Positions 11,543 through 22,707 of a DNA stretch of 64,000 nt are shown here, in pieces. Origin of the DNA: Hydrangea macrophylla (Eukaryota; Streptophyta; Magnoliopsida; Cornales; Hydrangeaceae); NCBI GenBank assembly GCA_033977485.1, contig CM066994.1, positions 85,188,871-85,252,870 of the forward strand, in the 5' to 3' direction. Under the pieces are notes generated by a model. It was not told the DNA's origin. It was given only the letters and a program-made list of their open reading frames with translations, and ran no database searches. A program made the translations under genes and the position numbers. Every line of letters begins with the position of its first letter. Position 1 is the stretch's first letter.

Positions 11543-13092
11543 TTAGCTTGTCACATACTTAATATCGAATTCGGACAGTAGAAGTAACCAACGGAATATA
11601 CGACCGGTCAGGGTAGGTTTTTCGAGAAGGTATTTTAGAGGATCCATGTAGGATATGAGCACAACTGGGAAGGCCAGCATGTAGTGCCTCAGTCGGCGAG
11701 TGAACCAAACCAAGGCCCAACATGTTTTTTCGAGGGTAGAGTAGTTGAGCTCATACCCAGTCATCCTCTTACTAAGGTAATATATGGCTTTTTCGGGGCG
11801 GCTTTTTTTTCCTTCTTGGGCTAGCATGCATCCCATGGCATTCTCGGACACAGATAGGTAAAGAAGCAAAGGCTTATGAGGGGTAGGTGGTGAAAGGACA
11901 GGTGGTTTTTGGAGGTAGGTTTTTATTTTGTCGAAGGCGGCTTGGCATTGGTCGTCCCATTTGAACTTCTCTCCTTTCTTTAGCAATCGGAACAAGGGAT
12001 CACATGTGGTTGTGAGCTTGGAGATGAAATGGCTAATGAATTGGATCCTCCCGAGGAATCCTCTCACTTCTTTCTCATTCTGTTGTGGTGCCATTTCTAA
12101 AATTGCTTTGATTTTGGAGGGGTCCACTTCTATCCCCCTTTGCGTGATGAGGAAACCTAGGAGCTTTCCACAGGTCACACCAAAAGTGCATTTCTTTGGA
12201 TTTAGCCTCATCTTATACTTGCGCAATCTTTCAAAAAATTTCTCTAGTGCCACCAAGTGTCCTTCTCTATCCTTGGATTTCACGATCATGTCATCTACGT
12301 ACACTTCTACTTCCTTGTGAATCATGTCATGCAGCAGAGTGGTGGTAGCTCTTTGGTAGGTTGCTCCAGCGTTCTTGAGTCCGAAAGGCATTACCCTATA
12401 ATAGTAGGCTCCCCAAGGTATGGTGAATGTCATCTTTTCCCGATCTTCTGGCGCCATTAGAATCTGATTGTACCCCGAAAAGCCATCCATAAATGATAGT
12501 AGCTCATGCCCTGCGGTATTATCTACTAAAACATCGATGTGGGGAAGCAGGAAGTCATCCTTTCGACTAGCTTTGTTTAGATCACGAAAGTCGACGCATA
12601 CGCGAACCTTTCCATCCTTTTTGGGGATTGGCACGATATTTGCAACCCATTCCGAATACTCAGTAACAATGATGAACCCTGCCTTGAATTTTTTTTGCAC
12701 TTTTTCTTTGAACTTGAGTGCCCATTCCGGCCTCATGTGCCTCAGTTTCTGCTTGACAGTTTTGAAATTGGGGAGGAGAGGAATATGATGTTGGACAATG
12801 TCGGGATCGACCCCAGGCATGTCCTCGTAAGACCAAGCAAAAACATCTTTGAATTCTTTAGCAAGAGAGTCAATTTTTCTTTTTCTTCTTTATTAAGTGT
12901 TGAGCCGATTTGCACAATTTGTGGATTATCTTTTTCACCTAGGTTAATTGATAAAGAATCTTCGATTTTTTTATAAGCAGGTGGTTTTTCAATTAGTTGC
13001 TTAAGTTCAATTGGGAGATCCTCAGAGGGATCTGTGCATTCACAAGTATTAGCCACAGAGAAGTAAGCAGAATCGTCTTTCATTTTATTCAT
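11543..13092 (-). pseudogene. OG1 reverse transcriptase and first RNase H
   Basis: The open stretch 12820-11543 holds a full RT core: a PKKDGKVRVCVDFRDLNKA region, LLSFMDGFSGYNQI (first catalytic Asp), MPFGLKNAGATYQR and the YVDDMIVK active site. The connection and first RNase H follow (LYLSVSENAMGCML, STLEKTCWALVWF). In that RNase H the position of the first catalytic Asp reads Glu, so it may be weak or inactive. Upstream, 13092-12820 is the RT N-terminal linker, joined through a frameshift near 12850. The stop at 11543 interrupts the link to the second RNase H. Confidence 0.9.
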
Positions 13093-13215
13093 GATAGGTG
13101 GAGTGATTGCGTTAGACAGTGGTGGGCTTACAGCAGCCGACTCTAGTATAGACTCGATAATTAGAAGTATAGACTTTGGGGGAACAGGGGATAGGGAAAT
13201 AGATGACTCTACAGC

Positions 13216-14492
13216 CTAGTTGCTCAGACCTTCCTCAGTTGGCTTGATCTGATCATCTTGGCTCTTGGCCCAATTTTCTTCCTTCTCTTCAGCGAACTCT
13301 TCCCACATTTTCTCGATTGCTTCAGTGTCTAGATACTTCAACCTGTCTCCCTCCAGGGTTTTCTCAACTTCTTTGGGATAGAACGAATCTTGATAGTGGG
13401 GCCTTTCACAGTGAGCAAAGCTTTCTAGCCTGGGGTACCTTTTTTCAGTGTCCTGATGGATCCAAGGTCCTGGGAACCCAAAATAGGGAAAATCATCCCT
13501 TTTTTGATGAATTGCCCATTCAAGGTTTTGCGGTATGGTGGGAGACTCCTCACTCTTTTCTTCAATGGCCTCCATAGTTCGACGTCTTCTTCAGTGGGCT
13601 TGTACCCCAACCCAAAAGTGCCTTATTGCCCTTTGATCTGAGGGAACTCATGAATCCCTTGCTGGCGTCGGCCCAATCCCATTCCAGGGAAGCAGTTCAT
13701 TTTACGGACGATGTTGACAACTACATAGTGGATCTTGGGGAACCTGTCTTCATCATTGATCATATGGACTTCTTCCATGAAGAATCCCCCGATTTTTCCT
13801 TCTTCTAGCTCAGGTATTTGGATTTCAAAGATGGGAGCGTAGTTTGGAAAAGCTTCATTACCCCAACTATTGCCAAGGATGATTTTTACCTCCTTCTCAT
13901 GAATGTACTTGATCATTTGATGCACAGTGGATGATACAGCTTTGTTGATATACAGCCAGGGCCTTCCGATCAATAAATTGAACGAGGCAGGTATGTCCAT
14001 AACTTGAAAGATTTCAGTGCTAACCAAAGATCCTACCCGCATTTGGAGAGAAACAGTCCCCATCACATTTCTCTTGGTGTTATCGTAGGCCCTCACAGAT
14101 TACACAGATGGTGTGATGTCAATATTGACCCCCAAGGTGGTGGCAGTCCTTAGAGCACAAACATTTAAGGCGGAGCCTGTATCGACTAGACAGAATGGCA
14201 CCTACTATCCCTTACATCCAACAGTGATTTACAAAGCTTTGTTATGTGTAGACCCTTCCGGCTGCAGGTCTTCATTAGAAAATGTAATGATTGGGTCAGG
14301 GGTGAGTGCGCCCAAGAAAGCCACCATGTCTTCCGGTGCAGCGTCGATAGGGACCTCAATTCCAACCAAGGCATTCAACACGGATTGCCTATGCTTGTAG
14401 GATGTTACCATGACGTCCCACATCGAGAGATGCGCTTGGGTTTTCTTCAACTGCTTTATCAACTCATTGTCTTCTTCGATGATCTCATCCAT
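13216..14492 (-). pseudogene. OG1 protease and linker to RT
   Basis: An aspartic protease is recognisable from a VDTGSALNV active-site stretch at about 14195-14165 and an LIGRPWLYI flap/Ile-Gly-Arg motif near 13975. The linker that follows contains the GLGYKPTEEDVE region near 13600 and an aromatic-rich GYPxPW-like stretch near 13480, both usual in Ogre-type elements. Stops occur near 14210 and 14100 and frame changes near 13620. No intron between protease and RT was found, although Ogre elements often have one. The protease would process the polyprotein inside virus-like particles. Confidence 0.75.
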
Positions 14493-14860
14493 TTTTCCCT
14501 TTCCCTTGTCTTTGACCGGATTTTTTTCAATTACTTCAGTGGTAGGCTGCGGAGGCTAATAATGACGGCCTGACCTAGTCAGATGATCAATCTCAGCAGG
14601 AGTAGGTCCTTCTACAGTCCCATCTTCTTTAAACTAGTCACAATCTGTTCCTATAAATGGTTTTTCCGGCTCGTTCTAGATAAAAGCATCGCTTGCATTG
14701 TCGGAATAATAGCATTTGAGGTCTACTACCCCTAGATCGTGTTCTTCCAAGAAGAATATATCTTGTTCATCAACCAGTTGTTGCTGCCACTCATCATCCC
14801 CTCCTTCAATCAAATGAAGTCCCACAGATACCAGGATGTCAATGAGGGGTAAAGGTTGAC

Positions 14861-16199
14861 CTAAGGGGGTGATATAGGTAGCTGGGTTGAAGGATACATG
14901 GTTGGACTCAATGAGGCTGATATTTTGGTGGTTTGGTAGAGGATTTTGAGTGATATGGGGCTGCTTTGGAGGTGGCTCAATGATATTCTAGTCAATGAGG
15001 TCTTGGATATCATGGCGAAGGCGCATGCAATCATCGGTGTTGTGGCTAGGAGCTTGGTAGTAGGTGCATCTTTTGGACATATCACAGTTCGGTGGGAGCG
15101 GGGTATTTCGAGGCTGGAGTAGTTGGAGGTATCCCTTTTTAAGGAGGCGATCTAAGGCTGAGGAGAGGGGGATTTCTAATTTGGCAAAGTTGCGAGGAGG
15201 CTTCCTCAGGAAAGGACGATTAGAGGGGTTAGCTTGGTTGGGAGGTTGGTACAACCTAGGAGGGTAAGCCGTAGGTTGACTGCTACGGGCATTGACATCC
15301 GGAGGGTTGCGGGAGTAGTTAGGCCTTTTTGACTCACTCGGAGGCTCTTCTTTTTTATCTTTCCTTCCCTTATGGCGTCTTCGATTCGAGTCCCAACTTC
15401 AAACAATTCCTTAAAGGTGGAGATGGACTGGTAAAATAATTTCTCATGGTAGAGCAGCTGTAGATTCCGGATTAGCATCCTTACATGTTCCTTTTCAATC
15501 GGACGATGGGTCATTTGGGCTACTTTATTCCTCCATCTGCTCAGAAACGCGGTGAATGATTCATTGTTGTTCTGCCAAGTTGTTTCCAAATCTCTGATAG
15601 TGACATCAAGTTCTTGGTTGTAGGAATAGTGATCAACGAATACCCGAACTATGTCTTCCCATGCCCGAGTTTTGGAAGCTTCCAAGGTAAGGAACCATGA
15701 CAGTGCAGACTTTATGAGAGTTTGTGGGAACAGCATTGCAATGTGCTCATGAGTGTAGCCCATTGATTGAAAAATGTTCATACACAACTTTACATGGTTC
15801 TTCAAATTTTCGGTTCCATCAAAATGGTCAATGGCAGGCATCTAGAAGTTTTCCGGCAGCTTCAGCTTAACAGGATCAAAAAGTTCTTCTAAGTCTGGCA
15901 TGTAATCATCAACCCCTTTACTCTTCCACAATACGCTTTCCTACTTGTTGACTTTGTCCATTTTTTCTTGGAATTTTTTTCATGTGGGGGCGCGTGGCCC
16001 CTTGAAACCAGTCTTCTTCTCCATTGTTCTCGGGATGCGGTATGAATCCGAACGGTGGTGGTGGAAACTCGGGGGGACACTACTGTCGCTGCTGTTTCAA
16101 TTCTTCCATAAACTTCAGGACCTGGGCCAGGCTGTTGGATTGCTGGCTTGTGGTGGCTCCTAATTCAGTGACCTTGTTTTCTAGCTCTTCCTGATTCAT
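14861..16199 (-). pseudogene. OG1 gag
   Basis: Gag forms the virus-like particle. The likely start is the ATG at 16199 (MNQEELENKVTEL), followed after about 40 residues by an in-frame TAG and then a frameshift near 15900. The retrotransposon gag core is clear at 15841-15350 (HFDGTENLKNHVKLCMNIF, TTWQNNNESFTAFLSRWR). A second frameshift near 15350 leads to the C-terminal part (15254-14988). There a zinc-knuckle remnant reads CTYYQAPSHNTDDC, with the second Cys replaced by Tyr, and RLRHDIQDLID follows. Breaks make this copy non-functional. Confidence 0.82.
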
Positions 16200-17424
16200 G
16201 CTGAAATAACTTGTTGGGCTGATTCTGACCAAACGAATATCTGAATTTCTGACCCAGGATAAAGATCCTAGTTGTTGGCTTTGAGAACCTATAGTGACCC
16301 TACAAATTCGAGAGGATTTGTATCAGATTTTGACAATGATGACTTTAGATAAACAAATGACAGTGATGTTAACAGACGTGGACTAACTTGTGTACAACCT
16401 GACTGAAATAGTGCATGTAGACCGATAAGAATGGTGCATGCAAATGAGACAAGCACGCGGATGTAAGCCCTAATCTATATGATGCTCCTATTTCTAACAG
16501 ATAGTAGTTAAACAAATAAGGTCCTAACCATATAGAGTGTGCCAACTTTACCTTCTAGTATGATCACCAAGGGATAACAGGGGTTTCCAGGGTTTTATGA
16601 AGGCTTCTAGGAGAGACTGGGCATTTCTGGTTGGTTTGGACAGAGCTTCTGAGAGAAACTGGCATATCTGGGCATTTCTGGTTGATTTTGACAGAGTTTC
16701 TGACAGAAATAGGTTAATACAGTTATATCTGGGATATCTGGACTGAGTTTTTGGGAGAAACTGGTTAATATGGTTATATCTGGGATATCTGGACAGAGTT
16801 CCTGGGAGAAACAGGTTGATATGTGATGATAGCGATCATACTGTCTAGCGGGTTTTCATACTCCTATGTCTTAGGACCAACAGATAAGGTTTGCGGTATA
16901 TATCTTTGTGAGCATGGAGCAGACATCCTTGTCATGGTGCCTAGGTAGGTCAACTTAATGTGATCACATATGAGTGATTGCCTTGGGAATCATAAGAAAG
17001 AGGTTCTTGCCTCATGCCACATAAGTGTCTATACCGCGCAGGTAATCTCGTCAGGGCATACAATAGTTATATCACATTGTCCTATCTGAAAAGATAAATG
17101 AATAGTCCTATGAAAGGTTCTATAGGAATATCTATATGCAAAGACTGGGTTTAGTCATAGAGGGTCCATTGATGAGAGTTCCAATATACTATCAGAGAAA
17201 CAGTACAGAGGTTTTTACTCTTTTTGATATACCTTGGAAGGTACAGTATCAACGATGACTTATACCCTGGCACAGCAAGACCTGAACAATGTCAGCGCTG
17301 CGTTTCAGAAACAGTCGGAGGGGAAATGTAGAAGTGCAATGCGGTGAACCAGACACAGTAAAAAGATAATTTTAAGGGTGCTTCTTATGAGTCAAACCTC
17401 TGTATTATTTTGTTTTAAAATAAG
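16200..17424 (-). other. OG1 5' leader with four-copy 51-bp tandem repeat
   Basis: The 1.2 kb between primer site and gag start has no convincing gene. Within it, about 16609-16830 holds four imperfect copies of a unit with period 51 bp (marker GACAGAGTT.CTGGGAGAAAC at 16639, 16690, 16741 and 16792). A period of 51 keeps a reading frame and is close to five helical turns. Its function is unknown. Confidence 0.75.
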
Positions 17425-17444
17425 AATCCCCAGCAGAGTCGCCA
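17425..17444 (-). other. Primer binding site of OG1 (tRNA-Arg type)
   Basis: On the minus strand TGGCGACTCTGCTGGGGA lies three bases inside the 5' LTR. It matches the tRNA-Arg-type primer site reported for Ogre elements (recalled; not checked against a tRNA set). Confidence 0.85.
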
Positions 17445-17447
17445 GAT

Positions 17448-19595
17448 TGTGGACACGCTGAATCACTCATCACTCTTTTTAGTTTGTTTTGAGATTATTT
17501 TTTAAAAATGAAAGGAAAAGGTATGTTGTAAACAGATACAAAGTCACCACTTGGTCTTTAAGGAACCAAGAAACTTAATTCTGACTCACCTAATTTTCTG
17601 TAAAACAAGTTGAAAGTCAACGTAGCTGCTGTGACAGCAGAGGCAGAATATTTGGAAGGAATGTTTGGACAAAAATGGACCCCTTTCAAGTGCTTCCAAG
17701 TCAAGCCAAAAATCATGGGTGTTCTATAATGAGTTAGAAAGACTTTCCAAGTGGTCTTCTATTCATATATTGAGTATTGAACTCAAAATAATTCTTTGAA
17801 GTTAAATGACTCACTGTTTTGAAGGTTTTGAGAAAACAAGGTTTATTTCTTGAAATCAAAATGAGGGGTTTAAGTGGGGGTTTTGAAATGGGGGTTTTGA
17901 AAGCATATTTTCAATACTTAATGAAGATTATAACCACTTAAAATGTCAACATTTGACTCAAATCAAGAACCTCCAAGATTATTGGAAAGTATTATTTCCA
18001 TTTTAAAGACAACTTTATGAATACATAGGAATGTATTGAAGTTGAAATCATCTATCAAACATGTTTTTGAGGTCAAGAGCTACTATCCATAAGGATTCAC
18101 TCACCTCAAACTTCATGTCATCATCTAGATGATGATAGACTAGTAAGCAAATAAAGAAAACAAAAAAAGAAATGAGGTAAGAGAAGATGAACAAATATAA
18201 GCAAGCAAATAGATAGCAATCAATAGATGATATTCATGATGATCTTAGACTTATAGCTTGATGTTTCACTCATGTATGGTGACTTTGAACATGGAAGTAG
18301 CTTTCTCTCTCATAAATACCCACTAGAATGGTAGTTGGGTGTATTGAATGTGAAGTAAAAACAAGTAATGAAGTAAAAACAAAGTTTAAAACTCACTTTC
18401 TTGTTTTAAAATCAAAGAAGGAAGCTTATTTTCTCTCTATTCTAACCTTATTTCTACAACTTTCTCTCTAAAACTTTTCAAAGCTTGCATTTGACACCCC
18501 CAAAATAAGAAGTTAAGGGGGGTTTACATAGGCCAATTTGGGGTGATTTTGGGGTTTTAGAAATACTCTCATTGGTCCCAAACATCTGTGAACATAGAAC
18601 TACGTCGTTTTGGTTTCTAATTAATCAAAATGAACGCCCAAAAGAAATTACAAAAGTGGATCACTCTGGGGGAGAGTGCCGCGATGGCACTGGGCCAGTG
18701 GCGCAGTGGCAGTGGGCCAGTGCCTCAGCGACACTACTCCTCATTTTTCCAGATAATCATTTTTAAGCCCCTAGAGGTTCCGGTATTCGCGAAAAGGCCC
18801 TATTTCATCCAAAATTCATAGAAAATACATACGAACTCCAAATTGAGGTTGTGATATACCGTTGGAAAGGTAATGGAGCCAAATTTGCATAAAAAATAGT
18901 TCAGAGATAGGTCACTTTAAAAAGTTTGGTGGTATTCGTGATAAAAGCCAATTTGATCGCCTTTTTCACCTTCAGAAATTCATAATAAATTCGTTTGAAA
19001 TCCAAAAATTATGTGCGATATACCGTTGGAAAGCTATTGACCTCTAGTATCTATGAAAAATGTTTGAAAAATGATATGGTGCTCCGGCTTCAAAGTCAAC
19101 TTTTGGTCAAACTGGTCAAACTTGGGATTCCCGAGAAGTTCTGGAAACCTCTCGAAAACTCCTAGGAGCTGACGTTTTCGTTCGATTTTCTTTTAGAACT
19201 CATTTTAGTATTTCCCACATGATCCAGAATGATCCCGAAATTTTTTGGCGAATTCGGACGATTTTGGTCAAACTTGGTCAATCCTTTGTCAAACCGGTCA
19301 ACGGGGACTTTCTAGAAACTTCCGGGACTTTCGGGGGTCTCTGGGAGCTGACGATTTCATCTGATCTTGCTTTAGAACTCATTTTATTGCTTTTCTTACG
19401 ATGTAGCGCATTTTCAGAACATTTGGTCCGAATCCGGGAGCGTTTGGGCTTTTAGGGGTATTTTGGTCATTCTGGGCATTTTGAGAGATAGAACTAACTT
19501 CCAAGAGTCCCTTTTTTTTAGTCTTTTTCGATCATTGTGAACCACCAAGCTATGGGTCTCCTAAATCTGATAGCCGGCAAAATGGGGTGTCTACA
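17448..19595 (-). repeat. OG1 5' LTR (right), internally deleted
   Basis: This 2148-bp LTR runs from TGTGGACACGCTGAATC to GGGGTGTCTACA. Compared with the left LTR it jumps at about 17590 across roughly 1.1 kb. Its TATA box is mutated. A palindrome cluster lies at 18676-18734. It would be the element's promoter, so the deletion and TATA change probably silenced the copy. Confidence 0.92.
18676..18734. repeat. GTGCC...GGCAC palindrome cluster in OG1 5' LTR
   Basis: GTGCCGCGATGGCAC is followed by three related GGCCAGTG(G/C)C-type units in about 60 bp. It is the same position in the LTR as 3505-3543 but with more units. Confidence 0.65.
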
Positions 19596-19600
19596 GGAAC
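19596..19600. repeat. Target-site duplication of OG1, right copy
   Basis: GGAAC, identical to 1184-1188. Confidence 0.9.
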
Positions 19601-19856
19601 TACTACTATGTCTTACGCTATCATTTTGGTTATATCCCCATTGCGATTGATAGAACTCTCCATGTGGAGGTTCTTGATACGTTTGATAATATGGGGGACT
19701 ACAGCTATTGTTTTCCCATTGTGGTGGTTGGTAGCACTCAGGTTGATAATCTGCATCATATGTGGGTGCTTGCCAACTTGGGGGATAGTTTTCATTACCT
19801 AAGGTGTACCTATTTGTGGTATCTGCGTTGTATGGAGGGTAATATGGATAATACAT
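19601..19856 (-). pseudogene. Retroelement ORF, N-terminal part, Tyr/Pro/Gln-rich
   Basis: This begins with an ATG at 19856 and is very rich in Tyr, Pro, Gln and Asn (MYYPYYPPYNADTTN at the start, repeated YYQ/QPPQW wording). The frame stays open to the OG1 junction and continues in register at 1183. It lies about 130 bp downstream of a primer binding site, so it is the first ORF of that element. The low-complexity composition resembles disordered N-termini of some gag proteins. No domain recognised. Confidence 0.5.
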
Positions 19857-19987
19857 GTTTACCCAAAATTTTTAAAACAATAGAAATTTTTTTATTTTTT
19901 TTTCTTATGAGAGAAAAACTCCAAAGTTTTTTTTTTCAGAGTAAGAAAAATTGGAAATAACTTAGTAAAATCCTAACCTAGTTGCCT

Positions 19988-20005
19988 TCCCCGGCAACGG
20001 CGCCA
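19988..20005 (-). other. Primer binding site, tRNA-Asp type
   Basis: The minus strand reads TGGCGCCGTTGCCGGGGA, the primer site typical of Athila-related Ty3/gypsy elements. It fixes the orientation of the host element and the inner edge of its LTR. Confidence 0.85.
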
Positions 20006-20647
20006 AAAACTCGACACGACTAAAAAGTTGTGCACTCTTAGGCAACACCCAAATGTAGGTGATCGTGCAAGTAATACTGGATAAGTCTTGGTTGATCCCA
20101 CAGGAAAGGAAAAGGAAGAATATATACTAAGTTACAACCTAAAGAAAAAGAAAAATATGAATATAAGAGTGGAGGTTCTAACGAATCCTAATTAGTTAAA
20201 TTAAACTAAATAATAAACTAAAGTATGAAGAAACATAACTAATTAAACAGATAAATTAAAGGTGCTGGAAACACGTGAATCCACAATAATCCTAACTATC
20301 TACCATGCATACTCATTAAAGTTCTATGGAGTTCATTCCTCTTCAACATTCTGTATTCCGTATTCTTCTAAATATAAAGAATCAATAGCCCTTTCATGAC
20401 CGGGACTATTTCATCACAGTTGATTTAAAATAGTTTTAAGACGGCTTAAAACAATGGTTATTACTTGCACTCTAAATGGTGTTACCATTCAAAGTGGTTT
20501 TCAAAAGTCATTGAAGAAAATAGCCTTAAGGCTTTAAGTTCTAAAACTATCATGACAAACTGAGCTTATAGTTACAATTTGATGACAGATTTCTAAAACA
20601 GAAAGTCATGGAATACTTAAAAGAATCATCTCAGGAATTAACATGTT

Positions 20648-20770
20648 TGATCAATCGAAGCGCTCTCAATCGATCGAATAGCATCATCCTTCAATCGATA
20701 GAAATGTCTTTGATCGCTTTACTACGGCTTTGGTTCGATCGATCGAAATACCTTCGATCAATCGAGCCCG
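20648..20770. repeat. TCGATCGA palindrome cluster, leader side
   Basis: Includes TTCGATCGATCGAA at 20734-20747 and partial copies (CAATCGATCGAA, CAATCGATAG, TCGATCAATCGA). It lies about 350-480 bp downstream of the minus-strand TATA box. Confidence 0.7.
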
Positions 20771-21123
20771 GGTTTTCTAAAGATTGCATGGCAAAAGTTA
20801 GAAATCAATGATTCATCAAATATTCCCAACGTCTAAACTACGGAAACATGAATAAACTAATATAGAAACAGCAAACTAAAGCAATCATAGCAACTATATC
20901 AATAAACAATCAAATAAGATAAAGGAAATGAAAAACCTGGAATTAATCTGAATATAACTTGTAATAAACTTGTAATCTTCAATAATCTTCAGTATAATAA
21001 TGAAAAAAAGGAAGAAAAACATGAATCTAACCTATTCTACTCCTAATCTAACCCTAAAACTACCCTAAAACTGCTGTTTTTGCGTTCTGGAGCGTAATCC
21101 CTTCGTCTGGTATCAAAATAAGT

Positions 21124-21131
21124 TATTTATA
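21124..21131 (-). promoter_or_regulatory. TATA box of the Athila-like LTR
   Basis: The minus strand reads CCTATAAATAAC. The palindromes TTCGATCGATCGAA (21174-21187) and CAATCGATTG (21192-21201) lie 43-70 bp upstream. Confidence 0.65.
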
Positions 21132-21540
21132 GGATTCCTGCAGAGTTTATGCAACTTTTGGGGGAAAATAAAGTTCGATCGATCGAACTCTCAATCGATT
21201 GAACTCTCCTCAAGCCCTTGAACATCTCTGATTTTGATAGCTCTGCGCACTGATGGGAGAATGGCCATAACTTTTCACTCGGACCTTGGATTGACCTCTT
21301 GTTTGTGGCCATGTGACCGTAACTCAAATATTTACATTTTTTATTTCTTGGGAAATCTTCCAAATCGGAAGTCTTCATTGTCAAAAATGGCATTTTATTA
21401 GCTGTTTATGTTATTCTCTTCACCAGAATCACTTTCTTTAACTCCACTTCATTGAATTACATCCTAATACCTATAAAATAATGCAAAAACATATGTTTTA
21501 GCATTAACCCAAGAAAAAGAATATTGTTATTATAATGCAC

Positions 21541-22702
21541 CTAAATGTAGGGACTTTGGGGGATAAAAGTATGCATAAAAGACCATGTAATACGCTATGA
21601 GTATGCACTTTTCACCTCGAATCACCACGTACCTACGGACCCAAAAGAGAAAATGTTTTAAATTTTTCCTATTTTCGTTACTCTGGGGCGTGACAGCGAC
21701 TCCACATAAGTTACCCCAATGTATGTTATCTTGTTCCCTTTGCATTCCATGCACGTTTCCTTTCTTTGCATTTGATCCCGAGTGGGATCGTCCCATTGTG
21801 AGTATTTCTATCCTTCCTCTAGTATCGCATGAACATCCGCTTGCTACTTTATCTTAGTGTCTTGATTGATTTTTCTTAGATGCACTTTGTGCCATGTGTA
21901 TATTATCTAGTATGATTGATGAAAGAACACCAATTATGAGTTAAGAACAAAGATATTGGCAAGGCTTACCATAAGGTAGGGCAAGGAGGGGGTGCTGTAG
22001 CCCAAGCTTATGGTTCCTTCCCCTTTCGTACCAAGACCCCCGAGCCTACTTTTTGGCAATGAAGGGTGAGTACTCTTCCATTTTGGGCAAGTTAATTCAC
22101 GGTTTCTTGATACTATAAAAATCAGGTGGCTACTCTAGTCAATTGGATTGAAACCGTAAGACCTAGGTCTTTATATGCAGCCTTGGATCTGACCTGAGAC
22201 ATAATTGAAACCGATAAGACTTATGATATCCACAGAGAGACACTAATTTTCTTTTAGGGTCTCTTTACTGGCTCTGATTGAGTTCTAGTATAGAGCTCCC
22301 ACTTACAAGTGCTCTCAGTGGTCGTACGGTCTATTACCTAGTATGATTGTCTCAATTGCTTGTTTATCATGGTAAAGATGGATATTGGCTTCTTGTACAC
22401 CATGTGCGTTGGGAGATGTTGGACTTTGGGTATCCAAACTGGACCATGGGTGTGCCCCGCCCGATTAGGATGGCCGATATAGAGAGATCTTGTAGGGTTT
22501 CCTTAGTTAAGCCCATCAAGGAGTTCTCTCTGACATATTATGTAGGATGGAGGTGAAAATAGTTTTTTCCCTACACAGAATACAAATTTCTCTCTGCTCT
22601 CTCTCTCTGCTCTCTCTCTCTCTCTCTATCCCTCCCCTTCACCATTAGAGACACTCTCCCCCTTCCTTTTGCCATTAGAGACACCGTTGGAGTCATAACT
22701 TA
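21541..22702 (+). other. Unidentified retroelement remnant, with CT microsatellite
   Basis: A stretch near 21683-21702 reads GGGGCGTGACA followed by GCGACTCCAC. It looks like an LTR end next to a worn Ogre-type primer site on the plus strand. About 800 bp of leader-like sequence without a long frame follow, including a TTGAAACCGTAAGACC motif that returns as TTGAAACCGATAAGAC. A CT-rich microsatellite lies at about 22590-22650. No gene is supported. Confidence 0.4.
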
Positions 22703-22707
22703 TGTTC
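22703..22707. repeat. Probable target duplication of solo LTR
   Basis: TGTTC here versus TGTAC at 25132-25136: four of five bases match, consistent with a worn 5-bp duplication. Confidence 0.5.

Larger units (their letters stand above)
1189..19595 (-). mobile_element. OG1: Tat/Ogre-like Ty3/gypsy retrotransposon with antisense accessory genes
   Basis: The element has long LTRs (1189-4388 and 17448-19595), a 5-bp duplication GGAAC, and a primer site matching the tRNA-Arg type used by Ogre elements. In minus-strand order it carries gag, protease, RT, RNase H, a second archaeal-type RNase H and integrase. Two plus-strand genes lie between pol and the 3' LTR. The lineage call rests on the dual RNase H, the long LTRs, the primer site and the RT/IN wording typical of Tat elements. 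Every coding domain has stops or frameshifts, and the 5' LTR lacks about 1.1 kb present in the 3' LTR, so this is an old copy that cannot move by itself. It landed inside the gag-like ORF of an Athila-like element. Confidence 0.93.
20009..21530 (-). repeat. 5' LTR of the Athila-like host element
   Basis: The region to the right of the primer site has LTR features on the minus strand: a strong TATA box at 21124-21131, a transcribed leader, and a 5' part resembling the Athila LTR at 34256 (a GTGATTCTGGTGAAG-like stretch). The outer end near 21530-21540 is approximate and I could not find clean TG/CA ends. Palindromes with ATCGAT cores lie at 20648-20770 and 21174-21201. Confidence 0.6.

Noticed and set aside
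13092..13216. Ogre-type intron between protease and RT in OG1
   Set aside because: The linker reads through with only one stop and no convincing donor and acceptor, so I did not call an intron.
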